From positions 16,616,001-16,680,000 of the forward strand of contig OZ199838.1 in assembly GCA_964304625.1 (NCBI GenBank): a stretch of DNA of 64,000 bases. Direction: 5' to 3'. The translations under genes were made by a program, and so were the position numbers. The stretch is from Kudoa neothunni (Eukaryota; Cnidaria). Positions 1 to 13,342 of the stretch are shown here, piece by piece. Within the stretch, counting starts at the first letter, position 1, and the number at the start of each line of letters is the position of its first letter. The notes under the pieces were generated by a model. That model was not told the DNA's origin. It made no database searches and worked only from the letters and a program-made list of their open reading frames with translations.

Positions 1-1600
1 CATGAGTTATTAGTGCTCAATATTCAAATAAGAAACGCATGTTCGAGTAATTATTGGATTAATTAATATATATACATATATATTGAATTTGGGTTAGAAA
101 ATCATTTTCATTGAATATGATAATATTGGTGGCTATTTTTTGAACAATAATATGTAGGTAGGTATATTTAATTGTGCGCAAAGGTTATTTGCATGGGAAG
201 TTTTAAGGCATTGATTATTGACAAGGATATTTTAAACCCTAAAAAATATTCACGCTTGCGCCGTATCTATTTTTTAGAATCTGCGATATTAAATTATTCC
301 TTATCTCTAAGAGTGAAGCGACGAGCCAGAAATAATTTACTACACTCAAGTGGATATTTTTATCTGTGTCAATATCCACGTTCTAATGTAAAATTCAAAT
401 AAGGCACGCGTGCGCGAAAATGATATTTTTTAATCCAGCTATTATAACTTAGAATCTGTTATATTTAATTATTTAACATGTAAATAACCACTTTCTGAGT
501 TGTGCTTATTGTCGATGAGTACCGCAAATCTTCGAAAATAAACCCTATTCGTATTTACTTTTATTATATAATTAAGAATTGGTAAATTAATAGCAAATAC
601 GTTTTTCATTCGTTAAATGTGTGAATGCCAATATAATTATAGCTATGATAACTGGAGATTATAATCATAATCGCGCCTGCGCAATTACATACACATACCA
701 TTATAGACAACCTTCCAAAGTTCAACTAAAACTCACACCTTATTTGAATATTAATATATTTGAATATTTATTTTATATCGCTTTTAACCTTTAAAATATT
801 TAATAAGTGTTAAATTTTAAAAATTTAAATGTAAACTAAGGATAATTAATTCCAATCGAAAGTTTAATTATTAATTGTATTTCAATCATATGTTTGATTA
901 TTGAAAATTTAAATTAGATTTAATGCTGAATAAAATTATTAAATAATATATTATTTTAATTATGCAATTAAGATTGTTTCCAATGTTATCTATTTAAATT
1001 ACAAAATTACCAATAAATAATGATTTGACTAGTGTATTATCAGTATCAGTTCGCCATGAAAAAATTAAGAAAATAGATTAACCTTGTCTGTTTGAGGTTA
1101 ACTAAACGAAAGGGCCACTGAATTATTTTTAAAAAATCCCCCGAATTGAGGAATTTGAGCGATTTGAGCGATTCAAGTGACTTGTGACATGGTTGGTTAT
1201 CCCACCAAAATTTATAAAAAATTGATTTAATAATGTATTTTTGTCTGGTCATAGCAACAGCCTAAATAAATAACAACCAATAATTTCTCATATAATTAGC
1301 TACCTTAAGTGTCTTACAGAAATAGTTAGTATCAGTTTAATTTGACATAATACATGAGTTTACTTTTAATGTGCATCATCCACAAATTAAAATTATATTA
1401 TTACGAAAATAGTATCTAACCTATCGTTATCGTGCTTATCTTGTACAATCTATCGGCAAAATATACCGCTTGTTAATAACTAACTATTTCTAAGACAATT
1501 ACATCTGATCTATTCGACAATATATATAATTAATGGTTCTCTGTTAAAAAACTACCTTTTTCGTCACGAAATTCTCATGCTTACTTGATCATATGTATAG
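1..1600. other. AT-rich stretch before first SBF exon
   Basis: No exon with recognisable homology was found on either strand. The short open frames here have no domain signature and lie in A/T-rich sequence. GC-rich spots with GCGC-type motifs occur near 400 and 668. The stretch ends in an acceptor-like TATAG at 1596-1600, directly before the first coding exon of the SBF homologue, so it is probably part of a long intron of that gene. The missing N-terminal exons would then lie before base 1. Confidence 0.5.
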
Positions 1601-4600
1601 ATGATCAAAAAAGTGCAATCGCTAGGATGCAAACCAGGAATACGTGTTCTGTTATGCAACGAGTTGAACTTGAAAGTCAAACAAAATTATTATCTTCTTG
1701 ACTGTGAACAATTTCGAATTCTCAGTGATGTCATCAATTCTTATTTGAACGTAATTTTCGTGTACTCTTCGAGTGTTACAATTTTCGCTGTTGTTTAGAA
1801 CGAAAATAACGACTATTGTTTTACTATGTCATCATTGATGGTAGAAATGGCTAACATTTTCTTCAAGAAAAGCAAAGATAATATGGTCTACATTTTCACC
1901 CAACTTCATAATCATAGGGCTTGGGGATTTCTTCCTTTTTGGGAGAGTCTTTTCTATGTAAGTGCTCAAACTCAACTCAACAATCTCTATCTAAACGACA
2001 AAACCTTGGCGTCGATGCAACCTACTTTCGACAAAGAGAAATACGCTACTTATTTCCTCAACGAACGCGTTGATAAGTGCGATGATGAACAAACTATTCA
2101 GCCTAATGAAACTGCCGAGGAGACCGTTTTCCACCCCAGTTACCATGATGTTTCCAGGACTACTCCTGTCATAGTAGATCAGCTTATCAACGCGGAATCA
2201 TTGGGTGGGGAGCAGCTGGAGATAGTTGAGAAGCTGGAGGATGATATTCTTTTCTCAACTATAAGTTTGTTCATTTCGCAGATTCTCTACATGAATATGC
2301 AGATGAAAGAAGCTTCAAAGTATCTTCGAAGTATCCAAACAACGAACAAATTGGATAATTCTGATCGTGCACCTGCCGCTAGTGGCCTATCTCCCGCCTC
2401 AGATTATTCATATAAAAGCTTAAATCGTAGCGATACAGTACCACGCAATGGTAGCGCATTAACCAGTTACACCTCGATTTGTGAGTTGATCCAAAGATTT
2501 ATTGCGAATGTTTTTTGTCACATTGGATTTTAAATTTGAATCCTCCTCTCAAATTAATGCACGCATGTTGGAAATTATGAAATTTCATTGTGAAGCATTA
2601 GACCGTATCTATAACGAAAAAGAAACCCACCTCAAGGACATTACCGAGATTGTAAAGGCACCACTAAAAATTCCGGGGGAAATAGTGAGCACCATGTTTG
2701 CTTGTGTGTTGTTTCCTGAAGGTTCCGTGAATTTAATCAACCTACCGAGTTGTAACTCACCAGCTATTCTTCCCGCAGTAGGTATTGTATTTGCCACTCA
2801 ATACCGCCTTTATTTCTTTGGTTATCCAATCAATCGGTACACTGCTAACTGCGTAGTAACCAGAAGCATCCCTTTCGGACAGATTAGGTCTAGCAAAGCG
2901 GCTGAATCAGGGTATTTCCCAGGCATCTACCAACGAATAGTAACTGTAAGTCAGATGATACTGATTCAGTTAAAAACCGGAGGTCGCGTTATATTTGGAT
3001 TGTTGCCGGAAAATGGCGCCGAAAAAAATGATCTATTCTCGAAAATACTGTCGAAACGTTACTCCCGATTGTTGGCTAAACTAAGTCAAAGCGAGATGGT
3101 TGCCACAGCTGAAGGCATTGCTGAATCGACAGGTGCTGCAGCTGGTGCAATTGACACCTCTGATAAAACTGATAGCTTTCAAATGAGTCTGAGCTCACAT
3201 ATGATTCCTTCTCGTAAAGATTCTGTGGTTTCGACAGTGGATTTTGATACAATTAGTGTCCTCGAGGGTGAGATGCTTTCAAAAAAGGGATCAAAAGTGA
3301 ACCTTTTCAAAACAGCATGAAAATGAAATTCAAAGGCTTAAAACAGACTGCTACCAAAAAACTAAAAGCAGCTGCCAATTTTGAAACAGGAGTGGGATCT
3401 TTAACATCAAAATCTAAGCTGAAGGGTAAACAGAAGGTGTTAACCGCAGATTTTAAAATGTTTTACGAGCAATTGTTTGGTGTTGACACCGCTGCAACTG
3501 AAGAATCAGTTACTAATAAGATGGCTGAGAGATCACTCTATCTAGCCGACTATGGCCAAAGAATGCGATTATTAATTTTTAATGTCACTCTCTCGAGCAA
3601 TTTGTTCTCCAAAACTGATTGGCGACTAACACTGATGAATGCTAACAAAACAATACCCACACTACCAACAGTTTTCCCTGTGTGTTTTCAAATTACTGAC
3701 GAAATCATTTTGAGGCTGAGTAAACTTTTCAAATCTAAACGTGTTCCTGTCCTCACATGGACTCGAGCCGTCCCAGCTCCTTCAGCAGCAAACGCATCAC
3801 CAAACAGATTTGCATATTACCCCCGGTGCACTTCTTCGTTGTGGCTCTGTGTTGAAATCATTGAACGTTTTCAGTTTAAAAGCTGCTAATCTGGCCACTA
3901 ATACTAAAGCCGCTTCCGGTAGCGTTCTAAGTGAACTTGACAACTATTTTATCACTATAGGTATGCATTTTCACCAATATGAATGCCTTATCGATGATGC
4001 ACACAATCGATATTTAAATCGATTGGTAGTCACTGGGTATTATCGTTTCCCTGGTTGATATTTGTGTTTTTAGCTGGTATATCTTCCAAAGTGAAAGTCA
4101 TGCAAACTCACAAACCCAATAAAACGCCTGTTGACTCCAATGACACCTCCGGATCCGACGAAATGTATTTGGATCTTCTTGATCGTCTTCGAAGACCGCA
4201 CATGCTGTTTCTAACTGACACCCAAGAAGCATACGATGTGAATGATGTTTCGTGCTTTTTTAGCGATTTGTATATTTTTGGTGACAAATCATTCAACAAA
4301 GTATTTCAGCTTCCACTCTTTGTATCGCTGTCACGCATCGCTATTTTAGGGTGTAAGTGATGACAAAAAACTAACCGTTTTCAATGTGGATGTAATTACG
4401 TTCATAAATGGTGGTGTGATTGTAGTTCTGGGTTTAGATGCCAGATGCGAGTCAACTAGAATCTGCATTCTTAAAGCTCACCAAAAGTCTCTCCCCTAAC
4501 AAACCCGAAGATGTCACTCAATCTTCGTACATGTCCCTTATCTCTAAATCCAGATGGTTCATTTATGTGAGAGTGTTGTTTTTAATATTTTTGAGTAATT

Positions 4601-7600
4601 TTGGTTACCAGATCAAAAAGGTTATCGAGTTGTCCGCCAATATGGCTTTTCCATTGACTATGGTGAAGCTTTCTCAATTGCTGGCTTTGGAGATGGTTCT
4701 GAAACCTCTGCACAAGTAAATTACACTGTTTTGCAATAGATCAGCTTAAATCTGATTTATGGATCATTATTAATTTGCACCAACTTTTAAATTATTTATT
4801 TTCATTCTGTTGTTAAAATAATCATTTATTTTTTGAATTATATTTACTTTAATAATCATTCTAATTCCTAATTCAATTTTCTCTCCCCTTCGTGGAAATA
4901 CATTCTTCGATCTTAATTGATGTTCGAATGATTTATAATAGTCAATTATATTGTTCGATAAAATTTTTACTTCTTCGTTAACTTTTTTTATTAATGATAA
5001 TGTTAAAATATCCATAAACTTTTCAAATTTTTATGAAATTTAAATTATTTTATTCTTCATTAATAATTTTTATTTTCCATTATATTCTATTGTTTTTCAT
5101 TTTTATTATAAAGTTAAATTATTCAATTTTTAGTTGAATATTCCCATTTATCGATTATTTTTTTATTTGTTCGATAAATATTTTATGTTGGAGTGATTTA
5201 TTTCATTAAAACAGATTTTTTTGTCAATTATCTCTGCTACTCTTGATGATTTTGGATATATATAACGCTATTTATTTATTTAATTAATTAATTATTAGGT
5301 TAGTTCGTTGGTTCAAATTCTGTTGGATCCATATTACAGAACCATTGATGGATTCCAAACTTTAGTGGAGAAGGAATGGTTGGCTTTTAAATACAATTTC
5401 GTCCTGCGTAACGGTATAACCAACACCTCACAGTCTGTGTTCTATCCGATTTTCCTTCAATTTCTGGATTGTGTCCATCAAGTAATTAAGAAAAGTTTTT
5501 TGGTTGGATATCATTTTATCAATTATTCATTGTGATAGCTGCTGATTCAATTCCCCAGTGCTTTCGAGTTTAATGACTACTTTCTCAAATTTCTCGCATA
5601 TCATCATCTTTCCAACAAATTCAGCACTTTCCTTACTTGCTCTACAGATTCTTTTACAACCGAAGCGCAGGACGACGCTTCAGATATTTCGGCCGATTTA
5701 TTCTCTGCCAAGTCGTCCGTGGAACAGCTTCCTATTAATAACACATTAAAGTCACTTGACCAAACGGATGGAAACATAACTATCACAGAAGAGCCCCCCA
5801 TAGAAACATCAGAGCCTGTTGAAGCTGTAGTGAAGGAGGAAGAAACTGAAACCAATGTCGTTAATGATAATGAGGGTGATTATGAAATTTCGACGAACGT
5901 TACACCTTCTATCGTTACTGGACGATCATCTGCGTGTTCGTTTTCTGGCGATGATGAATTCTTCCAAAAAGAAACCATATGGGGTTATATCAATCGATAT
6001 CGTGAAAAACTACCCATATTCTACAACACCGAGTACGTTCAAGGCATGTATTCAGTGTTGTATCCCAGTTACCACTTGGCTTCGATTGACCTGTGGGAGT
6101 ATTATTATGAAGTTCCCGAATTATTGACTCCAAGCAATTATGAATTGGAATACATAGATACTAATTTGTTTATCGATTCTAACGCAGTCTTTCCTTACGA
6201 ACGTTCCTGTTCCAAAAATGTCACTACCTTAGATGATAAACTTTCTGACAATGGTGAGGCTCTCTCCTTTTCCTCGGATGAGAACAAGGATGCTCCTGTA
6301 AAAAATTTCACTTTCTATAGTGGTGCTTCGTATCTTGGTATGGTTTATTGCTTATTGATTGGTTGGTTATTTACGTAGGATGAATTATTCGTAGGTTACG
6401 TTATTAATAGCTCACTTGTTGTCGATCGTTTCAATCACACCATAAACACTTACCTAAACGCTTATCCAGAAGGAGCTAAGCTTAACTCAATCATTAATTT
6501 TGCTAATATATATGCATCCGATAAGCTGCCTCGAATGGTCAATGTGGGTACCAGCGAGGAACGTAAGATCTTTGAGTTGATGTATTGCAACTACTTTTCG
6601 ATCATCTGTGTTAAACGATTCTTTATATCGTTGGTTTCCAAGGTAACTATGTTATATTCTCTAGAATAATTATTAATACGTGTGTTTTTTGTACTAAGGA
6701 TAAATCTTTCTACTCAAAAACTACACTAGCCGATTCGGACCACTACTTTACTCAAGTAACACATGACTTTGTTGAAGCACCACCCTCCGAACATCTACCT
6801 TGTATGTATTGCTCAAAGATTCTCTCTGGCAAATGTAACTGTATGCGCTTCCCTCATTTTCATGTTTTATGTCTTTATTTTTGTTTTCCACATTACTAAA
6901 TATGCCCTTTAAGATTATACCTGCCAAAAATGCAATCTAAACATTCACATTAAATGCTCCAAACAAATCTCCCAAGTTTGTAGCATGGGAAGTGGTCGAC
7001 TTACCAGCGTCACCAATCTTGATACATCTGATAGCCCCTCCAAGAATAAGTCTCGAGCGAAAAAGTATCAAACATTGTTTCGCAACAAAGACAGAAATGC
7101 TAATAACAGTCTTTCTATTGAGGCTGATCATAAAGAAAGATCTGAAGTTTGTAGAAGGTCCTATATGTCAAAACCTTCGATTGATTCGTTTCACCGATGG
7201 TCCGCTATATCTTCCACATCTGAATCTGGCCAATTGACCTATTCTTCCAGTGGGTCTTCTAATCTTTATCAAGGCTATCTCTATAGCGGGAAAGAACAAT
7301 CGGCCAGTAACAAACAGTATTATGTTATCGACACTAAGGATCAAAAGTTGATGGTATATGATAAGAAACCTTCCCTGCCAAATTCTGTTCTTCTTGATGA
7401 ATATGAATTCAGTGATATTGAAAGATGTGTGGTTGTTGAGGCTGATTCTTATCAAAACCAAACTGAGTATGGTGATATCAATCAAGATCGACCGCCCTCC
7501 TATTTGGGAGCAGACAGTCTACGATTGGGCAGCATCTATTTGGAGATCAAATTCAACTTCAGTGAACAACCGCTACTCCTTCGAGATAAAACAGATGACA

Positions 7601-7647
7601 GCACACGAAGTTGGCACATTTCGTTATCCAAACAGATTCATAATTAG
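1601..7647 (+). CDS. SBF1/SBF2 (MTMR5/13)-type myotubularin pseudophosphatase, 5' part missing
   Basis: The family regulates phosphoinositide phosphatases (MTMR2) and, through DENN, Rab GTPases on endosomes. Exons read from splice signals: 1601-1750, 1799-3296, 3347-3960, 4074-4300, 4350-4391, 4438-4566, 4612-4715, 5299-5481, 5539-6337, 6395-6642, 6699-6840, 6914-7647. Introns are 45-113 bp except 4716-5298 (583 bp). Domains in order: the end of the SBF2 domain, GRAM, myotubularin-like phosphatase (start of one exon matches SLVQxLxDPxYRT, then [10 protein letters not shown]), a C1 zinc finger (6770-6965, CMYC...CQKC...H..C) and a C-terminal PH domain (7255-7640). The catalytic CX5R loop is replaced by a stretch reading [10 protein letters not shown], without the Cys or Arg, so the enzyme is predicted dead as in human SBF1/2. 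The DENN domain is not visible. Three apparent single-base frame breaks (2511-2516, 3830-3834, 4647-4650) interrupt otherwise colinear homology. Identity is secure, exact exon edges less so. Confidence 0.88.
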
Positions 7648-9060
7648 TACTATTTTATATTTTAACTACGCTAGTATATTGTTTTTTGATTCTTTCTTTT
7701 CTTCGTTGCTATCTTCAAATGAGTATATTGTTTAATGTTTTGGATCACTTATATTATTTCTTGTTACCATTAAAAATTATAAGTTTAAGTTTGATTTGAG
7801 ATGAGATGATTAATTTTCTGTACACGTTTCACAATCACCTAGGCGCACTTTAGTAATCATTCCATTTGATCTTGTTTTCGCTTATGTCTACAGCAACTGT
7901 TTGGGGAAATGTTTTATTCGGTTTATTTAATTTATATTAAAATGATATAATTGGATATGTGAATTTATTGTGTATCATCGTTAATAATTTTATAATTGAT
8001 GAACAATTTTTAATATAAAGGTCTGAATTCCTTATGTTTAATTTTTATGCCAATAATTATATGCATTACATGCACAGACCTTATTAAGGCTCATAGAACC
8101 GTATGAGGTATTTCGCTACCTCATTTTCGATATGTTGATAATGACCATTCTAAAAAATAGCTCACCAAAGCTGAGTATTTTTAGGCATGCATCTTAATTT
8201 TTTGTATTGAATATCTCATGAGAACTTTAGTTTTTTATTCAATATGGAATAAAAATCCACCGAGCCAAGAAACATCTCATACTACTACAGGTAGGTTTAG
8301 ACAGATTATTTTTGATGAAGAGACAGTCCTTTCTCATTATGCGCTATTTTATTAGTAAAGAAGACATTTTTTTTTCGATTTATTTAATCGATATTTTTAC
8401 AAAGTTTTCATTAATTTGAGAATAGTTCAATAACAAACTTATTGATTATCAACCATTACCGGACTTTTTATAATCAAAAACATTTTTATATTTTTGATTA
8501 AATCATATGATTTCATTCACTTTATGTTTGTTTTTGAACTAGGAAATTTTTGTGATAAAAAAAGGATATATTTATTTTAAAGTTGAAAATTTATTAATAT
8601 ACATATTTAATTCTAACGCATTCCTCGATAATTTTTCAAAATAGTTTACGCTCATAAACGACTTTGTATTGCAATTAATGATGGAAAAAAATTCAAAATA
8701 TCAGTCTTAATTATAACAACATTTTAAATGTGTTTCTTAAATTTTTGATATATTTTTAGTCCGAATTCCTGTATTCTTTGAGCTTTAAGACTGAATTATT
8801 AAGAAGTGTAATTGTAACTTACCACTAGTAAAATTCTACTGTAAATATTACAATGTGAACTAAACCATCGCGCCAAAAGCATCCATTTAAAGATTTCTCA
8901 TAATGAAATTAACAACGATTCTATTTCTATTTTTTCGATATACAATTATTTTCTACTTTTTAAAATGTCGTTTTATAATCCTTCGATCATTAAAAAGCAA
9001 GAAAGAAAAATCCGACAACACTTAAGCACACACAATCATTCTGGCGCCATTGCTTTATAT
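7648..9060. other. intergenic, nothing recognised
   Basis: AT-rich sequence between the SBF stop codon and the hAT element. I see no conserved coding exon, RNA gene or terminal repeat in it. Confidence 0.5.
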
Positions 9061-9643
9061 CAGAGGTCGGGAACCTATGCCTTGCGAGCCAGATGTGGCT
9101 CTTTGGATGGTTGTGTCTGGTTCGCAGACAAATTTTCAATTTAAATCAATGCTTCATTAAACTTCTTTGCGAATATGGAAAGCGGTCACTACAGAAAACA
9201 GGTTACCCACTGTATCACACGCTGCAATATGTGAGTACTGCTGTAATGAACAATGTTTGGTTCTATGTGTGTATATGAGCAGTTTTCCTAATCTTAAAGA
9301 CATGAAGACCAAACTACGGTTATTTTAGACGGATTGAAGTATCAGCGCCTGCATGAAGCTTAATCTTATCATGTATCGGCTACACTTACAAAGTCATATA
9401 CAAAACCAGAAGTCGCATTGATGATGAGAAATATTTTCCATTGATTAGCAAGAGCTTAACAATGCTATTAAAAAGAATTTAATGATCTGTTTTACTTTAA
9501 AGTATTGGAATTATAAAACGCTCACTTGTACTTCTAATTTAGTTTTAAAACATGTTTTATGGCTCTCATGGAATTAGTTTTTAAAAATTAAGTGGTCTTT
9601 GTGGTTGTTTCACGTTTCACCAAAAAAAGGTTCCCGACTCCCG
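9061..9643. mobile_element. short non-autonomous hAT-type DNA transposon
   Basis: The left end reads CAGAGGTCGGGAACC and the right end is its imperfect inverted copy (GGTTCCCGACTCCCG, 9629-9643). The element is flanked by 8-bp near-identical direct repeats, CTTTATAT (9053-9060) and CTTCATAT (9644-9651), the target-site length of hAT elements. It is 583 bp long and has no intact transposase; the only open frame, about 60 codons, shows no conserved domain. The subterminal GCGAGCCAGATGTGGCTC block is a small inverted repeat. It is most simply an internally deleted derivative mobilised in trans. One mismatch in the target duplication suggests it is not very recent. Confidence 0.8.
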
Positions 9644-9647
9644 CTTC

Positions 9648-9668
9648 ATATATATATATATATATACA
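9648..9668. repeat. (TA)n microsatellite
   Basis: A short run of alternating T and A starts within the right target duplication of the hAT element. The element may have inserted at a TA-rich site, or the run may have grown afterwards. Confidence 0.8.
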
Positions 9669-10820
9669 TAGTAGATAGGATTTTCCAGTATTTGAGACAA
9701 AACAAGAAAACTGGGTGAATTACAGATTCACTTGGATTAAAAATCATCACTTATGATGTTTTCTTCAAATGGTCAAACTGTACTTTATAAATATGTAATT
9801 TAATGTATACATATCTCTTCATTAATCGAAAAATTCATTTTTCATGTCATAAACGTTAAAATTTCCCATTTACCTTATCTCTATGGTATTTGCTATTTGT
9901 TTAAATGTACATCTTTAATTCTGTTGCCGAAACCATTCCTAATTTAATAAATAAATAATTATTTTTTATCAAAAATAAGATATCCCATTCAAAAAAAGGG
10001 AGATTTAAAAAATTCCCAAATTATTACCTATAATTTTAGTTTTTAGACTGCGAATTTATTTTCTGAGGCTAAATATAATAGTTCATGTAATGAAAGTTGA
10101 TTGTAAATTATGAAAAATCATATCTTAGATTAATTTTAATATCAAATTCATTAGAAGTTTTTTTTTTAAATTAGAAAATTGAGGAAATAATGAAAAACTT
10201 AAAGTATGTGGCTAATTATTTTAATGTATTCAAGAATCATAAACATAAAAATAAACAGAAGAGCATGAATTAGAAACTTTTTTATGATCTAAAGAAAGCT
10301 ATCTGATAGCTCTAATGGGCTTATTTTTAATAAACAAAAGAAAATGAATAACAATTGACCAGTGAAGTAAAGCTAAAGGTGTCAAATTAGAAGTAGACTT
10401 CATATTATTTAGTAAAATACGAATAGCGAAGTTGGATTTTGGTTAGTATATTAGAAAACAAGAGTTAATAATTGCTCAAAATAATCTTTTATAATCTAAT
10501 TAAACCATCGAAGACACATCCCTAATATAACGATATTGTGCGAGAGGTTAGCGCCGAAAGCTAACCTTTAGCAGAATTAAACTCTATAATTGACTCCATA
10601 TTAACAAATATTGTATTTATTCAAGTATAAATTGTATACATATTAATCTTGCGACTCAAATTCATATAAATATTGTAAAATCTGAGGTTTCATAGTGCTA
10701 GGATAATTAAGCTACTTTGGATTGAGCAGGGTATTAAAGATCGTTAATCTTTGTTTGTGACTTCGTAGACCTTAAATCTGACACACCCATATTCGTGTTT
10801 ATACTATAAGAAAATTATCC
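9669..10820. other. intergenic upstream of ARPC1
   Basis: AT-rich with no recognised exon. A perfect hairpin sits at about 10544-10567 (GGTTAGC / GCTAACC-type arms around CGAAA). No TATA-box or initiator can be assigned with confidence. Confidence 0.4.
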
Positions 10821-12203
10821 ATGTCATCCAAAATTTACGATTTTAATGATGTCAGTGGTATACCTTGTTTTTCGTTCAACGCTGATATGAAACGTAACTC
10901 GTTATTCTATTCAGCCGGACCTGATGGGCAATTTTTCCCATAAATAATAGGTTTGGCTTTATCTCCCAACAATGAGTTGGTTCAAATATATGAATTAAAA
11001 GGATCCAGCTGGACCTTACAAAGCACTCTCACCGATCACACATCTCGTGTTTACGGCATTGATTGGAGCAATAAGTCGAATAAAATTGTTACATGCGGAT
11101 CTGTATGTTTGCTTAAACATACTATCAGTGTGATCTGATGTTTCGCTTCGTAATAGGATAGAAATGCATATGTATGGACTGAGACAGCTCCAGGTCAATG
11201 GAAACCTTCACTTGTGCTTCTGAGAATAAATCGAGCGGCCATTTCGGTCAAGTGGTCCCCTTTGGAAAACAAATTCGCCATTGGAACTGGAAACAAACTT
11301 ATTTGTGTGTGTTACTATGAGGAATCGAATGATTGGTAACATCCGAATAGTGTGCATGCTCATTTGATTTTTGTTTGTAAAGGTGGGTAAGCAAACACAT
11401 CAAAAAACCTATTCGCTCCAGTGTGCTGTCAGTTGATTGGCATCCAAATAACAGTTTGTTGGCTGCAGGCTCGTCAGATTTTACTGTCAGAGTTTATGCA
11501 GCTGCCATCAAAGATGTGGACAAGAAACCATCTCCTACTGTATGGGGTGAAAAATACTCCTTCGGTAATGTGATGGCTGAATTCCATACCAAATATGGAG
11601 GTAAGTAACAGCAAATTATACATGCGTTAGTTTTTTAAACTTAATAATATTTATTAGGTTGGGTTCATTGTGTTCGTTTCTCCCCAAGTGGCAACCAACT
11701 TTGCTGGGTATCTCATGATTCCACTATTAGTGTGGCTGATCAAACCAACTCCGATAACTTTGTTTACGTTCTGAAATTCGACTTTTTGCCCATGTTGACT
11801 TGTCTTTGGATGGATGATAAAACTATTTACATTGGAGGTTACGACAACAAACCTTACAAGTTTGAATACGCTTCTAAAGAAATTAAATTCATCAAATGCA
11901 TTGATGACGGTAACAAAGCCGGCCAACAAAAAAGTTTATCGGCAATGAGTAAATTCCAAAATATGGATAAAAAGGGCCAGGGTGCAGCAAATGAAACTAA
12001 ACGTGACTCCACTCATAACAATTCGATCAAGTAAGTCGTTGTAGTAGTAGAATTTAATCACAACTCATCATGAATTGATTTGTTGTAGAGAATTCTACTT
12101 TATGGATAACAAACAGTTTGCCAGCTCAGCTTTGGATAATAAAATCGTCATTTGGCCCGTAGCGGTAAACAATAAGTTTTTATCGGATTTTAACTTTTCC
12201 TAG
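10821..12203 (+). CDS. ARPC1: Arp2/3 complex subunit 1 (ARPC1/p41)
   Basis: WD40 subunit of the Arp2/3 complex, which nucleates branched actin filaments. Exons 10821-10893, 10951-11102, 11157-11335, 11383-11600, 11658-12030 and 12089-12203 sum to 1110 nt, a 369-residue protein, almost the length of human ARPC1 (370-372). The five introns are 47-58 bp with GT-AG ends. Landmarks: ALSPNN and [13 protein letters not shown] in the first repeats, [55 protein letters not shown], and the family's FQNMDKK segment before the last blade. Repeats cover nearly the whole protein. No frame breaks. It stands alone between an hAT element and SINE copies; no operon-like arrangement is seen. Confidence 0.96.
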
Positions 12204-12761
12204 TAACCAATGACCTTCGCCTTAACTCAACATAAATGAAGCGTATAGAAGTCGTTTTTGTGGCAATGTATTTGTTTATGTGTGGTTGACTCAACATCAA
12301 ATACAATCTCTTTCTTCATAATTTAATTTTTATCAACATATATGACTTTGGTCGATATTTTTCTCTGTTCTTCTAGTTTTTCTAAAGGCAAACTCTCGTT
12401 GAAGCTTATAGAAAACCATTTCGATTTATCGAAGGCCGTTTAATTTACCTGATTTACCTATTTTACCTATTATGCGGCCTTATTATCTTTCTGGGCGGAA
12501 TTATTTCGTCCACAAAGTTTAACTCGAGAAAAATTAAATGCATCTAGGAGATAATACCATGCTAAGCAAATAAAATGTACTTTATCACTAAAAGACAGCT
12601 GTATTATTATTTGTTTTTATAAGGTCCATTAATGTCCATATTGATGTGTTTTTCGTTCAAATTTCCATCAACACCAAAAATATGGAATAAGGATATTTGA
12701 TTTAAGATTAGATTCGATTTAAGTCTGATTTAGACATTATGTTTTTTTGGTATCTACAAGG
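12204..12761. other. intergenic after ARPC1
   Basis: AT-rich, no coding exon seen. It includes a small local duplication (ATTTACCT-type units near 12446-12470). Confidence 0.4.
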
Positions 12762-13000
12762 TAAACCCCTGACGTAGCTTATTAGGTTGTGGAGTTCCGG
12801 CTAGTCACGCTGCCTCCATAAACTCTGTAGACAACACAGTGAGTAAGATACAACCTATCCCGTTATTTTCCTTCAACAACTTGGAAGTTTAACCCACTAA
12901 AAATCTCGGCTTTAGGCGATTACACCGCAAATCTTGCTCAATCAAGGGCGTTAGCTCTGGGACTTGAATAATTCTTCATTATCTAATACAATATTTCTTA
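12762..13000 (-). repeat. partial tRNA-derived SINE copy (3' part)
   Basis: This stretch matches, in reverse orientation, the 3' half of the SINE at 13343-13790. Shared blocks are GGTTGTGGAGTT (the SINE tail in reverse) and the TTTAACCCACTAAAAATC-type block. The tRNA-like head is missing, so this is a 5'-truncated or eroded copy. Confidence 0.65.
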
Positions 13001-13342
13001 ACATTTATTCTGCGAGGACCCTTAATGTGTTCAATGGACCTATGGTGGACCCCATCTTGTTTTAATGCCTAATCCATTCATATGTATGAATATTTCTCCC
13101 TTTCTTCCCATTATTTACGTCAGTAAACAGATTATAGATTAAAAATTCATCATTTTTAAAAAAACATAAATCAGAGTGTATATAATTTTAATATTAGTTA
13201 GCGAATTGTGCCTTTATCGCCTGCCGCTGCTTTATTACAAGTTTAATTTAAATAATTCTTGATGAGCAAAAAAAATCGGTAAATTAACGTATTATGAATT
13301 TTCGTATTTGCGAAAAATTTTCTGGAATAAATTAAAATTCCG
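13001..13342. other. spacer between SINE copies, possible hAT remnant
   Basis: The start (13010-13060) contains phrases such as GCGAGGACCC and GGTGGACCCC that resemble the subterminal region of the hAT-like element at 60.3 kb. No terminal inverted repeat or target duplication could be paired, so the assignment is weak. Confidence 0.25.

Noticed and set aside
172-402. 76-codon open frame near the window start
   Set aside because: No domain, AT-driven composition, no splice partners that extend it; not the missing DENN exon.
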